Origin: Paenibacillus sp. PL91
Lineage (GTDB): Bacteria; Bacillota; Bacilli; Paenibacillales; Paenibacillaceae
Direction: 5' to 3'
DNA: 64,000 nucleotides
Assembly (NCBI RefSeq): GCF_012935325.2
Contig: NZ_JABBYG020000015.1
Span: 84,741 to 148,740, forward strand
A model generated the notes under the pieces. It was not told the DNA's origin and made no database searches. It saw nothing but the letters and a program-made list of their open reading frames with translations. The translations under genes were made by a program, and so were the position numbers. Shown in pieces: positions 1-8,260 of this stretch (its first letter is position 1; every line of letters begins with the position of its first letter).

Positions 1-1
1 G

Positions 2-787
2 ATAGGCGTTTTCGCCAAGCTTACAGCGGTAACCGAACGAACGCTCCGCTATTATGACCGCAAGGGGCTGCTAAAGCCGTCCAGCCGAAATGCGCATGGA
101 CACCGTTTCTATACCGATCGGGACTTGATTCAGCTGCAAAAAATATTGACGCTTAAATATTTGGACTTCTCGCTTGAGGACATTGCAGCTTATTTGGCTA
201 GGCCGGAGGAGGACTTGCAGCATTCGCTCGCTTCGCAATATGAGATGCTTCAAACAAAACAGCAGCATTTGGAGCGCGTGATCGAAACGATTGGACGCAT
301 GCAAAGGATTATCCAGGGAGCGGGCAAGGTTGATAGTGATTTGCTGCTTGTGTTTATTCATAATATTCAGCATGAGGAGCATCAGAAGCAGTGGCTGTCT
401 AAGCAAATGCCGCCTTCTTTTGTAGATGCGATCTTTATGGAAGGCATGGACCCGGAGAATAGACTGGACATGGAGCGCAAAATAACAGCAATTGTCATAG
501 AGCTGAAGGAGCATTATAAGCAAGGAAAACAGCCTCTGGATGAAGAGGTGCTCGCAAGCGGAAGGAAAATGGTTTCCCTTCTTGAGGAGATGCTTGGTCC
601 TATTATTAGGGGATTAAATGAAGAAGAGCTTGCGCAAATAGAAGGGCTCGACGATCCTTCGCTCTCGATTGATCCTATTTTATTTCCAAATGTGTTCACG
701 AAGGAAGAAGAGACCTTTTTGACTGTCGTATTCGAGCATCTTGAAGCTTTGAAAACGATGAAAGAGGGGAAATCAAATGAAGATTAG
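2..787 (+). CDS. MerR-family transcriptional regulator (5' end missing)
   Basis: The reading frame is open from the first bases of the window, so the start lies upstream. The visible N-terminus reads as a MerR winged helix (TERTLRYYDRKGLL, then HRFYTDRDLIQLQKI), a DNA-binding domain that bends over-spaced promoters. A coiled-coil dimerisation helix follows around the EDLQHSLASQYEMLQTKQQ segment. The C-terminal ~130 residues are helical and acidic and carry no TipAS or BmrR-type effector domain that I recognise, so the inducer is unknown. The stop overlaps the ATG of the ABC exporter by 11 nt, so the two are co-translated. The pairing suggests a drug- or stress-responsive regulator of that exporter (inference). 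An internal ATG at 125 would remove most of the DNA-binding domain and is not the real start. Confidence 0.9.
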   Translation: MGVFAKLTAVTERTLRYYDRKGLLKPSSRNAHGHRFYTDRDLIQLQKILTLKYLDFSLEDIAAYLARPEEDLQHSLASQYEMLQTKQQHLERVIETIGRMQRIIQGAGKVDSDLLLVFIHNIQHEEHQKQWLSKQMPPSFVDAIFMEGMDPENRLDMERKITAIVIELKEHYKQGKQPLDEEVLASGRKMVSLLEEMLGPIIRGLNEEELAQIEGLDDPSLSIDPILFPNVFTKEEETFLTVVFEHLEALKTMKEGKSNED

Positions 788-2549
788 CGCTGAAGCTGAG
801 AAATCGCAGGCAACTGCCAGCGTATCGCAATTTTTTAAGCTGATTGCAAAGCACAAGCCGGCTTCTATTTTGATAGCTGCTGCCATTGTATTAGGGCTCG
901 GAGAGACGCTGCTTTCGCTGCTTATTCCGTTATTAACCAAAAATCTAGTGGATGAGCTGTCGCAGTCTACGATTCAGAAGGCTACTTTTGTAGTGCTGGG
1001 AGCCGTCTTTCTGGCTCAGACGATTATGTCAGGATTCACGGTCTACACCATGTCCTATGTAGGCCAGCATGTTATTGCCGGCTTGCGGCGCGAGGTATGG
1101 GAGCGGGTGCTGAGGCTGCCTGTTCCATTCTTTGATCGCAACAGCTCGGGCGAGACGATGAGCCGCGTGACAAACGATACGAATGTAATAAAAGATTTTA
1201 TTATCGGGCATGTCATTTCGTTTCTGGGCGGCATTATTTCGATTATCGGCGGCGTGACTTTATTGCTGATGATCGATTGGAAGCTGACGCTGCTTATGCT
1301 GATTGCCGTTCCGGCTGCTCTGCTTGTTCTATGGCCGCTTGGGACCAAAATGTTCACAGTCTCCAAATCGATGCAGGATGAAACGGCGTTGTTTCAAGGG
1401 GATCTAGGCAGGGTGCTGTCCGACATCCGCCTTGTGAAGGCATCGCTGGCGGAGCCGGTTGAACTGCGCCAGGGCAGCTTGCGAATATCGCGGTTGTTTA
1501 CATTTGGGCTGCAGGAAGCGAGAATTATGTCCGTTGTAACGCCATTAATGATGACTGTAATGCTGTTGATTCTCGTAATCTTAATTGGATACGGCGGAGT
1601 GCGAGTCGCGCAAGGCACCTTAACAGGCGGCGAACTAGTTGCCATTATTTTATATATGTTTCAAATTGTAATGCCGTTTACGCAGATGGCGTCTTTTTTC
1701 ACACAATTTCAGAAAGCGATGGGGGCTTCGGAGAGGATTTTAGAGCTGCTGGGCGAGAAGGACGAGCAGCATGGCGAGGCGGTGCTCACAGCTAACGAGC
1801 AAGCGACAGTCCAAACATCTTTGATCCAGTTTGATCGGGTAAGCTTTGGGTATTCGGAGGACCGGCCGCTGCTGCATGCAGTCTCCTTTCATGCCAGGCA
1901 GGGGCAAGTCACCGCGTTTGTAGGTCCGAGCGGTACGGGCAAGACGACGCTATTCTCTCTGCTTGAGAGGTTCTACAATCCGACACAGGGAGAAATTACT
2001 TACGCAGGGGAGCCGATTGCGTCGATGCGCCTGGAGGATTGGCGCAAACGAATCGCATATGTATCGCAGGATAGTCCCATGATGCAGGGCACGATTCGGC
2101 ATAATCTCACTTATGGGCTGGAGCAAGTGGAAGAGGAGCGTATAAATGAGGCGGTGAAGCAGGCGAATTTGACGTCGTTTATTCATTCGCTGCCAAACGG
2201 CTATGAGACGGAGGTCGGAGAAAGAGGCGTTATGTTATCTGGCGGCCAGCGTCAGCGGCTGGCAATAGCGCGGGCTATTTTGCGAAATCCCGATATTTTG
2301 CTGCTGGACGAAGCGACGGCGCACTTAGACAGTGATTCCGAACAGCAGGTGCAGGAGGCTCTTCACGGGCTGATGAAGGGAAGAACGACATTAGTTATCG
2401 CTCATCGCCTCTCGACGATACGTGGCGCTAACCAAATTATTGTGCTGGAGAAAGGCGGGATTTCGGGTCAAGGCTCACACGCGGAGCTGCTCGGCAGCCA
2501 CCCTTTATATGCCAAGCTTGTTCAGCAGCAGTTCAGTGTCCAGCATTGA
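777..2549 (+). CDS. ABC multidrug exporter, fused permease–ATPase (BmrA/MsbA type)
   Basis: A 590-residue half-transporter with an N-terminal six-helix exporter domain (about residues 20–320) and a C-terminal nucleotide-binding domain. The latter shows Walker A GPSGTGKTTL, Q-loop YVSQD, signature LSGGQRQR, Walker B ILLLDEATAHLD and switch histidine in VIAHRLSTI, so all catalytic elements are present. Length and order match homodimeric exporters such as BmrA of Bacillus subtilis. It would sit in the cytoplasmic membrane and export amphipathic drugs or lipids; the substrate cannot be read from sequence. The ATG overlaps the upstream MerR gene and has a GAGGGG ribosome site. No convincing terminator follows before the glycerol promoter. 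Confidence 0.93.
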   Translation: MKISAEAEKSQATASVSQFFKLIAKHKPASILIAAAIVLGLGETLLSLLIPLLTKNLVDELSQSTIQKATFVVLGAVFLAQTIMSGFTVYTMSYVGQHVIAGLRREVWERVLRLPVPFFDRNSSGETMSRVTNDTNVIKDFIIGHVISFLGGIISIIGGVTLLLMIDWKLTLLMLIAVPAALLVLWPLGTKMFTVSKSMQDETALFQGDLGRVLSDIRLVKASLAEPVELRQGSLRISRLFTFGLQEARIMSVVTPLMMTVMLLILVILIGYGGVRVAQGTLTGGELVAIILYMFQIVMPFTQMASFFTQFQKAMGASERILELLGEKDEQHGEAVLTANEQATVQTSLIQFDRVSFGYSEDRPLLHAVSFHARQGQVTAFVGPSGTGKTTLFSLLERFYNPTQGEITYAGEPIASMRLEDWRKRIAYVSQDSPMMQGTIRHNLTYGLEQVEEERINEAVKQANLTSFIHSLPNGYETEVGERGVMLSGGQRQRLAIARAILRNPDILLLDEATAHLDSDSEQQVQEALHGLMKGRTTLVIAHRLSTIRGANQIIVLEKGGISGQGSHAELLGSHPLYAKLVQQQFSVQH

Positions 2550-2596
2550 AGCAGCCTTTTTCCTAGTTTGGTAGGCCATTTGTAATTTTCTGTGAA

Positions 2597-2633
2597 TGAA
2601 AGGGTTTACAAGGCAATGTATGCTATGTATAAT
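2597..2633 (+). promoter_or_regulatory. Sigma-A promoter overlapping a CcpA-type cre site (glycerol locus)
   Basis: TTTACA (2605–2610) and TATAAT (2628–2633) are separated by 17 nt, a near-perfect vegetative promoter. TGAAAGGGTTTACA (2597–2610) matches the cre consensus TGWAANCGNTNWCA at all positions but one and overlaps the -35 box. This implies catabolite repression of the glycerol genes by CcpA when preferred sugars are present, as is known for glpFK in Bacillus. The regulation is inferred; the sequence matches are direct. Confidence 0.75.
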
Positions 2634-2671
2634 ACGAAACAAGTTAATAAGATCTGCTGGGAGAAACGGAG

Positions 2672-2751
2672 AACAGCCATTTTGAAGCAACTGCAATTGT
2701 CCTTTAGGGGGAACAAGCGCAGGTGCTAAAGGATGGCTGTTTATTTTTTTT
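2672..2751 (+). promoter_or_regulatory. Leader terminator/antiterminator candidate upstream of the glpF remnant
   Basis: AACAGCCAT (2672–2680) pairs with ATGGCTGTT (2733–2741), and CCTTTAG (2701–2707) pairs with CTAAAGG (2726–2732). The 3' arms are contiguous and run into TTTATTTTTTTT, a rho-independent terminator placed about 35 nt after the expected transcription start. Bacillus glp leaders carry such a terminator, overcome by the antiterminator GlpP with glycerol-3-phosphate; this element is probably equivalent. A GGAGG site (2752–2756) follows directly but now leads into ATG TAA, because glpF is gone. Confidence 0.65.
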
Positions 2752-2835
2752 GGAGGTGATGTAATCGCTTTGGAGATTTGAATCGTTCATACCTGGCTAA
2801 AAAGAGTATGTTCTTCTATTTATTACTTACAATAA

Positions 2836-2970
2836 ATAGCGCACTTTATTCTGCCGATTGCCGGCAAAGGCTCATCCGATTGGCGTTACGCGTTCATTCC
2901 TGTCGTTGGCCCGATTATTGGCGGTGTGCTTGCTGCCATTTTCTATACCTCTAAATTTGCCGGTCAATAC
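2836..2970 (+). pseudogene. glpF: C-terminal remnant of glycerol facilitator GlpF
   Basis: Translating from 2836 gives IAHFILPIAGKGSSDWRYAF followed by IPVVGPIIGGVLAAIFY. This is the end of the GlpF/aquaporin family, including the last transmembrane helix with its conserved GPIIGG core. A stop codon lies just before it (2833–2835), no start or ribosome site precedes it, and about 80% of the gene is absent between the leader and this point. The remnant ends in the ribosome site of glpK, where an intact glpF would end. It is an internal deletion that keeps both ends of the operon. Glycerol entry would need another facilitator or passive diffusion. Confidence 0.85.
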
Positions 2971-2996
2971 AACAATAAAATGTGGAGGTTTTTATC

Positions 2997-4499
2997 ATGG
3001 AAAAAAAATATGTGCTTGCTCTTGATCAAGGAACAACCAGCTCTCGTGCGATCTTGTTCGACCGTGAGGGCCACAATGTAGGAACCGCTCAAAAAGAATT
3101 TACGCAAATTTATCCAAAAGCGGGCTGGGTTGAGCATGACGCCATGGAAATTTGGGGAACGCAGAGCGGCGTAGCCCGTGAAGTGCTTGAAACCGCAGGC
3201 GTCAGCCCGCAGGAAATCGTATCCATCGGTATTACGAACCAAAGGGAAACGACGATCGTTTGGGATAAAAACACCGGTAAGCCTGTGTATAATGCAATCG
3301 TATGGCAGGACCGCAGAACGGCTGAAATTTGCGATGGCTTGAAGGAAAAAGGACTGGAGACATATATCCGTGAAAGTACGGGTCTCGTCGTGGATGCCTA
3401 TTTCTCGGGGACGAAAGTGAAATGGATTTTGGACAACGTTGAGGGTGCTAGGGAGAAAGCGGAGAGTGGAGAGCTATTATTCGGTACGGTGGATACATGG
3501 CTGATCTGGAAATTGACGAGAGGACAAGTCCACGCGACTGACTATACGAATGCGTCCCGTACGATGCTTTATAATATTATGAATTTGAGCTGGGACGAAA
3601 AGCTGCTGGAGGAGTTGAACATTCCGCAATCCATGCTTCCTGAAGCCAAACCTTCCGTAGGGCTTTACGGCGTCACGGATCCGCAAACGTTCGGCGGAGC
3701 AGAAATCCCGATTGCCGGAGTTGCGGGGGATCAGCAAGCGGCGCTATTTGGTCAAACCTGCTTCGAGTCCGGCATGGCCAAAAACACATACGGCACCGGC
3801 TGCTTTATGCTGATGAACACCGGTACAAATGCGGTTGCTTCCAAATCCGGCTTATTGACAACGATCGCTTGGGGCATGGACGGAAAAGTGGAGTATGCGC
3901 TGGAAGGAAGCATTTTCATCGCGGGAGCAGCGATCCAGTGGCTTCGCGACGGTCTGAAGCTGTTTGATTCGGCATCGGATTCCGAATACTACGCAGGCAA
4001 AGTAAAGGATACGGATGGCGTTTATGTGGTACCGGCATTTGCGGGTCTGGGAGCGCCATATTGGGATATGTATGCTAGAGGAGCGATGTTCGGCCTGACG
4101 CGCGGGACCAAGAAGGAGCATATCGTTCGGGCTACCCTCGACTCTATGGCTTATCAGACCAAAGATGTGCTTGGCGCGATGGAAAGCGACTCGGGCCTTA
4201 AGCTGCAGTCCTTGCGGGTGGATGGAGGAGCGACGGCAAACCATTTATTGATGCAATTCCAAGCAGACATACTGGGCGTACCTGTACAAAGACCTGCGGT
4301 CACGGAATCTACCGCGCTTGGGGCAGCATATATGGCAGGAATTGCGGCAGGCTTTTGGAAGAAAGAAGACATCGCAGGACGGGCAAACGGTATAGCAACC
4401 TTTGAGCCGAAAATGGAGGAAGCGGTCCGCAGCAAGCTGTATAAAGGCTGGAAGAAAGCAGTAAGCCGGACGATGGAGTGGGAAAAAGAAGAAGAATAA
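2997..4499 (+). CDS. glpK: Glycerol kinase
   Basis: This cytosolic enzyme phosphorylates glycerol to sn-glycerol-3-phosphate with ATP. The 500-residue product has the family length. It shows the FGGY-kinase phosphate loop LDQGTTSSRA near the N-terminus, GDQQAALFGQ and NTYGTGCF in the middle, and GAPYWDMYARGAMFGLTRGT in the C-terminal domain. I place the start at the ATG at 2997, with GGAGG at 2984–2988, giving MEKKYVLALDQG; a GTG at 2982 is in frame but lies before the ribosome site. The segment before IPIAGVAGDQQ reads DPQTFGGAE, without the histidine I would expect (YHFFG-like) at the PTS phosphorylation site of Bacillus and Enterococcus enzymes. It is flanked by two gene remnants, glpF upstream and a dehydrogenase tail downstream. 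Confidence 0.96.
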   Translation: MEKKYVLALDQGTTSSRAILFDREGHNVGTAQKEFTQIYPKAGWVEHDAMEIWGTQSGVAREVLETAGVSPQEIVSIGITNQRETTIVWDKNTGKPVYNAIVWQDRRTAEICDGLKEKGLETYIRESTGLVVDAYFSGTKVKWILDNVEGAREKAESGELLFGTVDTWLIWKLTRGQVHATDYTNASRTMLYNIMNLSWDEKLLEELNIPQSMLPEAKPSVGLYGVTDPQTFGGAEIPIAGVAGDQQAALFGQTCFESGMAKNTYGTGCFMLMNTGTNAVASKSGLLTTIAWGMDGKVEYALEGSIFIAGAAIQWLRDGLKLFDSASDSEYYAGKVKDTDGVYVVPAFAGLGAPYWDMYARGAMFGLTRGTKKEHIVRATLDSMAYQTKDVLGAMESDSGLKLQSLRVDGGATANHLLMQFQADILGVPVQRPAVTESTALGAAYMAGIAAGFWKKEDIAGRANGIATFEPKMEEAVRSKLYKGWKKAVSRTMEWEKEEE

Positions 4500-4528
4500 A
4501 GGCTTAAGGCCATTTCGCAGCGCTTAAT

Positions 4529-4873
4529 ATGAACCAAAAGTGCTTGCGTCTGGAGCTGCTGCCATTCTCCATATCGGTTGTCCTCGTTCAGCCGGGCACC
4601 TACGATACTGGCATAGCAGCGAAGCATGTGTATCGCAGCAATCTCGATTCTCCTTATAGCCGTATGATCGAGCGCTTTAATCAATTCAATAAAAAGTCGG
4701 AGCAAAACGCTCCTGATCCGATTCATGTTGCGAATACGATTGTGAAAATATGCCATGCCCGCTCTCCAAAGTTCCGTTATACTTGCGGCAGTGACGCAAA
4801 GATGATTTTCCTCATGAAAAAAATGCTCCCATGGCGGACGATCGAATGGGTTCTCCGCAAAGCGCTTCAATAA
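4529..4873 (+). pseudogene. C-terminal remnant of a short-chain dehydrogenase
   Basis: The open frame contains RLELLPFSISVVLVQPGTYD, the segment that follows the catalytic Tyr-Lys helix in classical short-chain dehydrogenases (normally LRLEL.PFGI.V..V.PG). About 110 residues of the usual variable C-terminal region follow. The Rossmann glycine motif, the catalytic Ser and the Tyr-x-x-x-Lys are all missing, and an in-frame TAA lies at 4505–4507, just after glpK. It has no ribosome site of its own, so I read it as a decayed gene rather than a 114-residue protein. Confidence 0.7.
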
Positions 4874-5040
4874 AATTCCGAAGGGGACTTGTCGTTCCCT
4901 TGCTTTCTCCCTCTCTCACTGTAAGTAAGCGAGCACATTGAAATATTGTATATCGAAATAGAATTTATCTATTATGGGAGTGATTGACTGCGTTTGAACG
5001 AAGGTGATAGACTCATGTCAATAAATCCAACAAAACCTAT

Positions 5041-5060
5041 TTGAATTATACAATATTCAA
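5041..5060 (+). promoter_or_regulatory. Near-palindromic operator candidate upstream of the monooxygenase operon
   Basis: TTGAAT (5041–5046) is repeated inverted as ATATTCAA (5053–5060), giving a 20-nt imperfect palindrome about 65 nt before the first gene. No convincing promoter with correct spacing could be fixed in 4874–5125; TTGACT at 4984 lacks a good partner. A regulator site is plausible but its protein is unknown. Nothing else was recognised in this 250-nt gap. Confidence 0.35.
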
Positions 5061-5125
5061 GCGAAAAGCTTTGTTAAGGCTGATAAAGCCTATTTCGATG
5101 AAATTTGAGAGGTGGAGAGAGAGCT

Positions 5126-6523
5126 ATGGCGAAGCAAAAGAAATTAAGATTGGGTGCCATATTGCATGGTGCAGGAGGTAACTTCGCAGGCTGGAGACAT
5201 CCAGATGCCGTAGCGGATGCGAGCGTTAATTTTGAATTTTATAAGCAGCAGGCGATTAAGGCGGAGGAAGGGAAATTCGACTTTCTGTTCATAGCCGACG
5301 GCTTGTATATAAACGAGAAGTCCAATCCCCATTTCTTGAACCGCTTCGAGCCGATTACGATTTTGTCCGCGCTTGGCGCTGTCACTTCCAAGATCGGGCT
5401 GGTCGGCACCTTGTCTACCTCCTACAGTCAGCCGTTTACCGTATCCAGACAGTTTTCCTCCCTAGATCATATCAGCGGCGGGCGAGCGGGCTGGAATGTC
5501 GTTACGTCCCCTCTCGAAGGCTCAGCGCTCAACTACAGCATCCCTCTTGAGCAGCATCCCGACCATAGCAAGCGTTACCGCATTGCTGCCGAGTATTTGA
5601 AGGTGGCTCGCGGCCTATGGGATTCATGGGAGGATGATGCGTTTGTACGGAATAAGGAGACCGGCGAGTTTTTTGATAAAAGCAAGCTTCACACGCTAAA
5701 CCACGAGGGAGAGTTTTTCTCTGTCAAAGGGCCGCTCAATATCGCGAGATCGAAGCAGGGCCAGCCTGTCGTATTCCAAGCCGGCTCCTCAGAGAGCGGA
5801 AGGAATCTGGCAGCCGCCTCAGCCGACGCTGTATTTACGAATCACGAGACGCTTGAGGAGGCTAGAGCATTCTACCAGGATGTGAAGCGCAGAGCGGCGG
5901 AGCTCGGACGCTCGTCCGAAGAGATTCTTATATTTCCGGGGATTGGCGTTATTGTAGGGACGACGGATGAAGAAGCAGAGCGCAAATACGAAGAAGTCGC
6001 TCAATTGATCAGCGTCGATAATGCGCTCGATAATTTGGGACGATTTTTCGAGCATCATGATTTCAAGCAGTATCCGCTGGACGGACCGTTCCCTGAGCTT
6101 GGCGAGCTCGGCAAAAACAGCTTCCAAAGCACAACGGACAAAATCAAGCGGGAGGCGAAGGAGCAGAACTTAACGCTGCGTCAAGTTGCGCTGCGCGCGG
6201 CAACGCCAAGAACGCCGTTCATCGGAACGCCGGAGAAGGTGGCCGATCTGATTCAAGCGTGGTTTGAGCAGGGAGCTATCGATGGTTTTATTATCGGAGC
6301 GGGCGTACCGACGGGGCTGGACGAATTTGTGGAGCTAGTCATTCCGGTACTGCAGCAGCGCGGATTATTCCGCACTAATTATGAGGCGGATACGCTGCGC
6401 GGCAACCTTGGCCTTGCTATTCCTGTTAATCGCTATACGGAGCAGCGTCATCAGCAGTTGAAAGCCACGGAGGATCAAGCGGCCTCTGAAGCTGCGGCGG
6501 CGCAGGCAAACGGAGCAGTGTAA
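5126..6523 (+). CDS. FMN-dependent monooxygenase, NtaA/SnaA/DszA-type luciferase-like family
   Basis: The 465-residue product has the bacterial-luciferase-like TIM-barrel signature of the NtaA/SnaA/DszA/ScmK group: KKLRLGAILHGAGG at the N-terminus, GKFDFLFIADG, RFEPITILSALGA, and SGGRAGWNVVTS in the centre. These enzymes use FMNH2 from a separate reductase to oxidise organic substrates such as aminopolycarboxylates, sulfones or S-alkyl thiols. The ATG at 5126 follows GGAGAG; a TTG at 5105 is in frame but precedes the ribosome site. It heads an operon with a peptide/nickel-class importer, so the natural reading is uptake then oxidative cleavage of one small molecule. No reductase gene is present nearby. 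The Ala/Gln-rich last 20 residues look disordered. Confidence 0.88.
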   Translation: MAKQKKLRLGAILHGAGGNFAGWRHPDAVADASVNFEFYKQQAIKAEEGKFDFLFIADGLYINEKSNPHFLNRFEPITILSALGAVTSKIGLVGTLSTSYSQPFTVSRQFSSLDHISGGRAGWNVVTSPLEGSALNYSIPLEQHPDHSKRYRIAAEYLKVARGLWDSWEDDAFVRNKETGEFFDKSKLHTLNHEGEFFSVKGPLNIARSKQGQPVVFQAGSSESGRNLAAASADAVFTNHETLEEARAFYQDVKRRAAELGRSSEEILIFPGIGVIVGTTDEEAERKYEEVAQLISVDNALDNLGRFFEHHDFKQYPLDGPFPELGELGKNSFQSTTDKIKREAKEQNLTLRQVALRAATPRTPFIGTPEKVADLIQAWFEQGAIDGFIIGAGVPTGLDEFVELVIPVLQQRGLFRTNYEADTLRGNLGLAIPVNRYTEQRHQQLKATEDQAASEAAAAQANGAV

Positions 6524-6554
6524 TTTAAATAGAAGGAACGGGGGAGATTTTGAG

Positions 6555-8225
6555 ATGTTACAAAAACGAAAAAAATGGAAAACCGTTATTGCGCTTACGA
6601 CAGCATTAATACTGGTGCTGAGCGGCTGCGCTGGGACGAACAAAACCGGCAGCACGAACGAAGAGGCACAAGCTGGCTCTAGCACGAACGCAGCGGCCGC
6701 CGCTGAGCCGCTTAAGGGCGGGGAGCTGAGCTATGCGCTTGCAACGTCGCCGGATACGCTTGATCCGCATCGCAGCGGCCTAGCGGTAGCGGTTCGCGCC
6801 ATTCGGACGATTCATGATAGCCTTGTCGCCCAGCTCCCAGACGGTACGATCCAGCCATGGCTGGCAACGGAATGGGAGATCTCAGAGGATGGCAAGAGCT
6901 ATACGTTCAAGCTGCGCCAAGACGTTAAGTTTCATGACGGCACCCCGTTTAACGCCGAGGCTGTGAAGTATAACTATGATCGGATTTTGAATCCGGAGAC
7001 GAAGGCCGCCAATTCGGCCGCATTGATCAGACCTTACAAATCAGCCGAGGTGATCGATGAATATACGGTTAGGTTGAATTTGGAGACGCCTTCCAATGCG
7101 TTTCTAGGCAATCTTAGCCAAGCGCTGGTCAGCATCGTATCGCCAACCGCCGCGCAAAAGTATGGCGATCAGCTTGGCAAAAATCCGGTAGGCACGGGTC
7201 CTTTTAAATTTGTGAGCTGGGAAGAAAATTCGCAAATAACGGTGGAACGCAATCCCGATTACAAATGGGCGCCGCCTCTCGTAGAGAACAAGGAAGCGCC
7301 GTACCTGGATAAAGTCACCTTTAAAATTGCGCCCGAGGAGGCAACCCGCATCGGAAGTGTGCAGAGCGGCCAAGTGCTGGCTGGCGAGACGATTCCGCCG
7401 CAAAATATTCTCGCGCTGGAGAAGGACGAGAAGCTTCAATTGTTCAAATCGAATACGCAAGGCTTGCCTTATACGTTATTCATCAACCAAGATAAAGCGC
7501 CATGGAACGAGCTCAAAGCAAGACAGGCGCTTCAGTCGGCCATTGATGTTGATGCCATCGTCAAAACCTTATATTTAGGCACATATGACCGTGCCTGGTC
7601 ACCGCTTACACCTGGAACCTTCGGCTATGACAAGTCGCTCGAGGGCGGTGTGAAGCCTGATTTAGACAAGGCAAATGCACTGCTTGATGAGCTGGGCTAC
7701 GTGAAGGGCTCAGATGGCTTCCGCGAAAAAGACGGCAAGAAGCTGACGCTTCATTACGTCGACGGCTCGCCGAACCGCGAGAAAAGAAACGACATAGCCG
7801 CCATCATTCAGCAGCAATTAAAGCAAATCGGCGTTGCCGTAGAAGTCGAAATAACGAAGGATGTTCGCACGATTGTGTACGAGAATGGCGATTACGATAT
7901 TTACGGAAATAGCCAGGTCAACTCCGACCCGGAAGCCTTACGCGCTTTCTATCACTCCGATTCGGTCAGCGTAGGCGGTAAGCAGAACCTTTCTGCGTAC
8001 AAAAACGCCGAGGTAGACAGCTGGATCGATCAAGGACTGATCGAGAAGGACTCTGCCAAGCGGCAAGAGCTGTACGCAAACGTTCAGAAGGCAATTATCG
8101 AGCAAGTGGTCATCATTCCAATCTATGTTTTCCCTTATACCATCGCTGCTTCTAAGACAGTCAGCGGCATCAAGTTCGATTCGCTTGCTTATCCGTTGTT
8201 CAATGATGTATTTATTCAAAAATAA
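6555..8225 (+). CDS. ABC importer substrate-binding lipoprotein (SBP family 5, peptide/nickel class)
   Basis: A 556-residue extracellular lipoprotein with a lipobox ending LILVLSGC and a short Ser/Ala/Gly linker. It then carries the family-5 solute-binding pattern: GGELSYALATSPDTLDPH, LATEWEISEDGKSYTFKL, RQDVKFHDGTPFNAEAVKYN and NPVGTGPFKFVSWE. Such proteins bind oligopeptides, nickel chelates, glutathione or opine-like molecules and deliver them to DppBC-type permeases. It follows the monooxygenase by 31 nt and precedes the permeases in one operon, so its ligand is likely the monooxygenase substrate or a precursor (inference). ATG at 6555 with an upstream GGGGAG site. Confidence 0.93.
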   Translation: MLQKRKKWKTVIALTTALILVLSGCAGTNKTGSTNEEAQAGSSTNAAAAAEPLKGGELSYALATSPDTLDPHRSGLAVAVRAIRTIHDSLVAQLPDGTIQPWLATEWEISEDGKSYTFKLRQDVKFHDGTPFNAEAVKYNYDRILNPETKAANSAALIRPYKSAEVIDEYTVRLNLETPSNAFLGNLSQALVSIVSPTAAQKYGDQLGKNPVGTGPFKFVSWEENSQITVERNPDYKWAPPLVENKEAPYLDKVTFKIAPEEATRIGSVQSGQVLAGETIPPQNILALEKDEKLQLFKSNTQGLPYTLFINQDKAPWNELKARQALQSAIDVDAIVKTLYLGTYDRAWSPLTPGTFGYDKSLEGGVKPDLDKANALLDELGYVKGSDGFREKDGKKLTLHYVDGSPNREKRNDIAAIIQQQLKQIGVAVEVEITKDVRTIVYENGDYDIYGNSQVNSDPEALRAFYHSDSVSVGGKQNLSAYKNAEVDSWIDQGLIEKDSAKRQELYANVQKAIIEQVVIIPIYVFPYTIAASKTVSGIKFDSLAYPLFNDVFIQK

Positions 8226-8260
8226 GCAGTGGAAGTCTTCCTTCCATTAGGAGGTAAGTG

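Noticed and set aside
4874..5125. S-box or T-box leader for the monooxygenase operon
   Set aside because: No terminator hairpin with T run and none of the conserved boxes were found in the gap.
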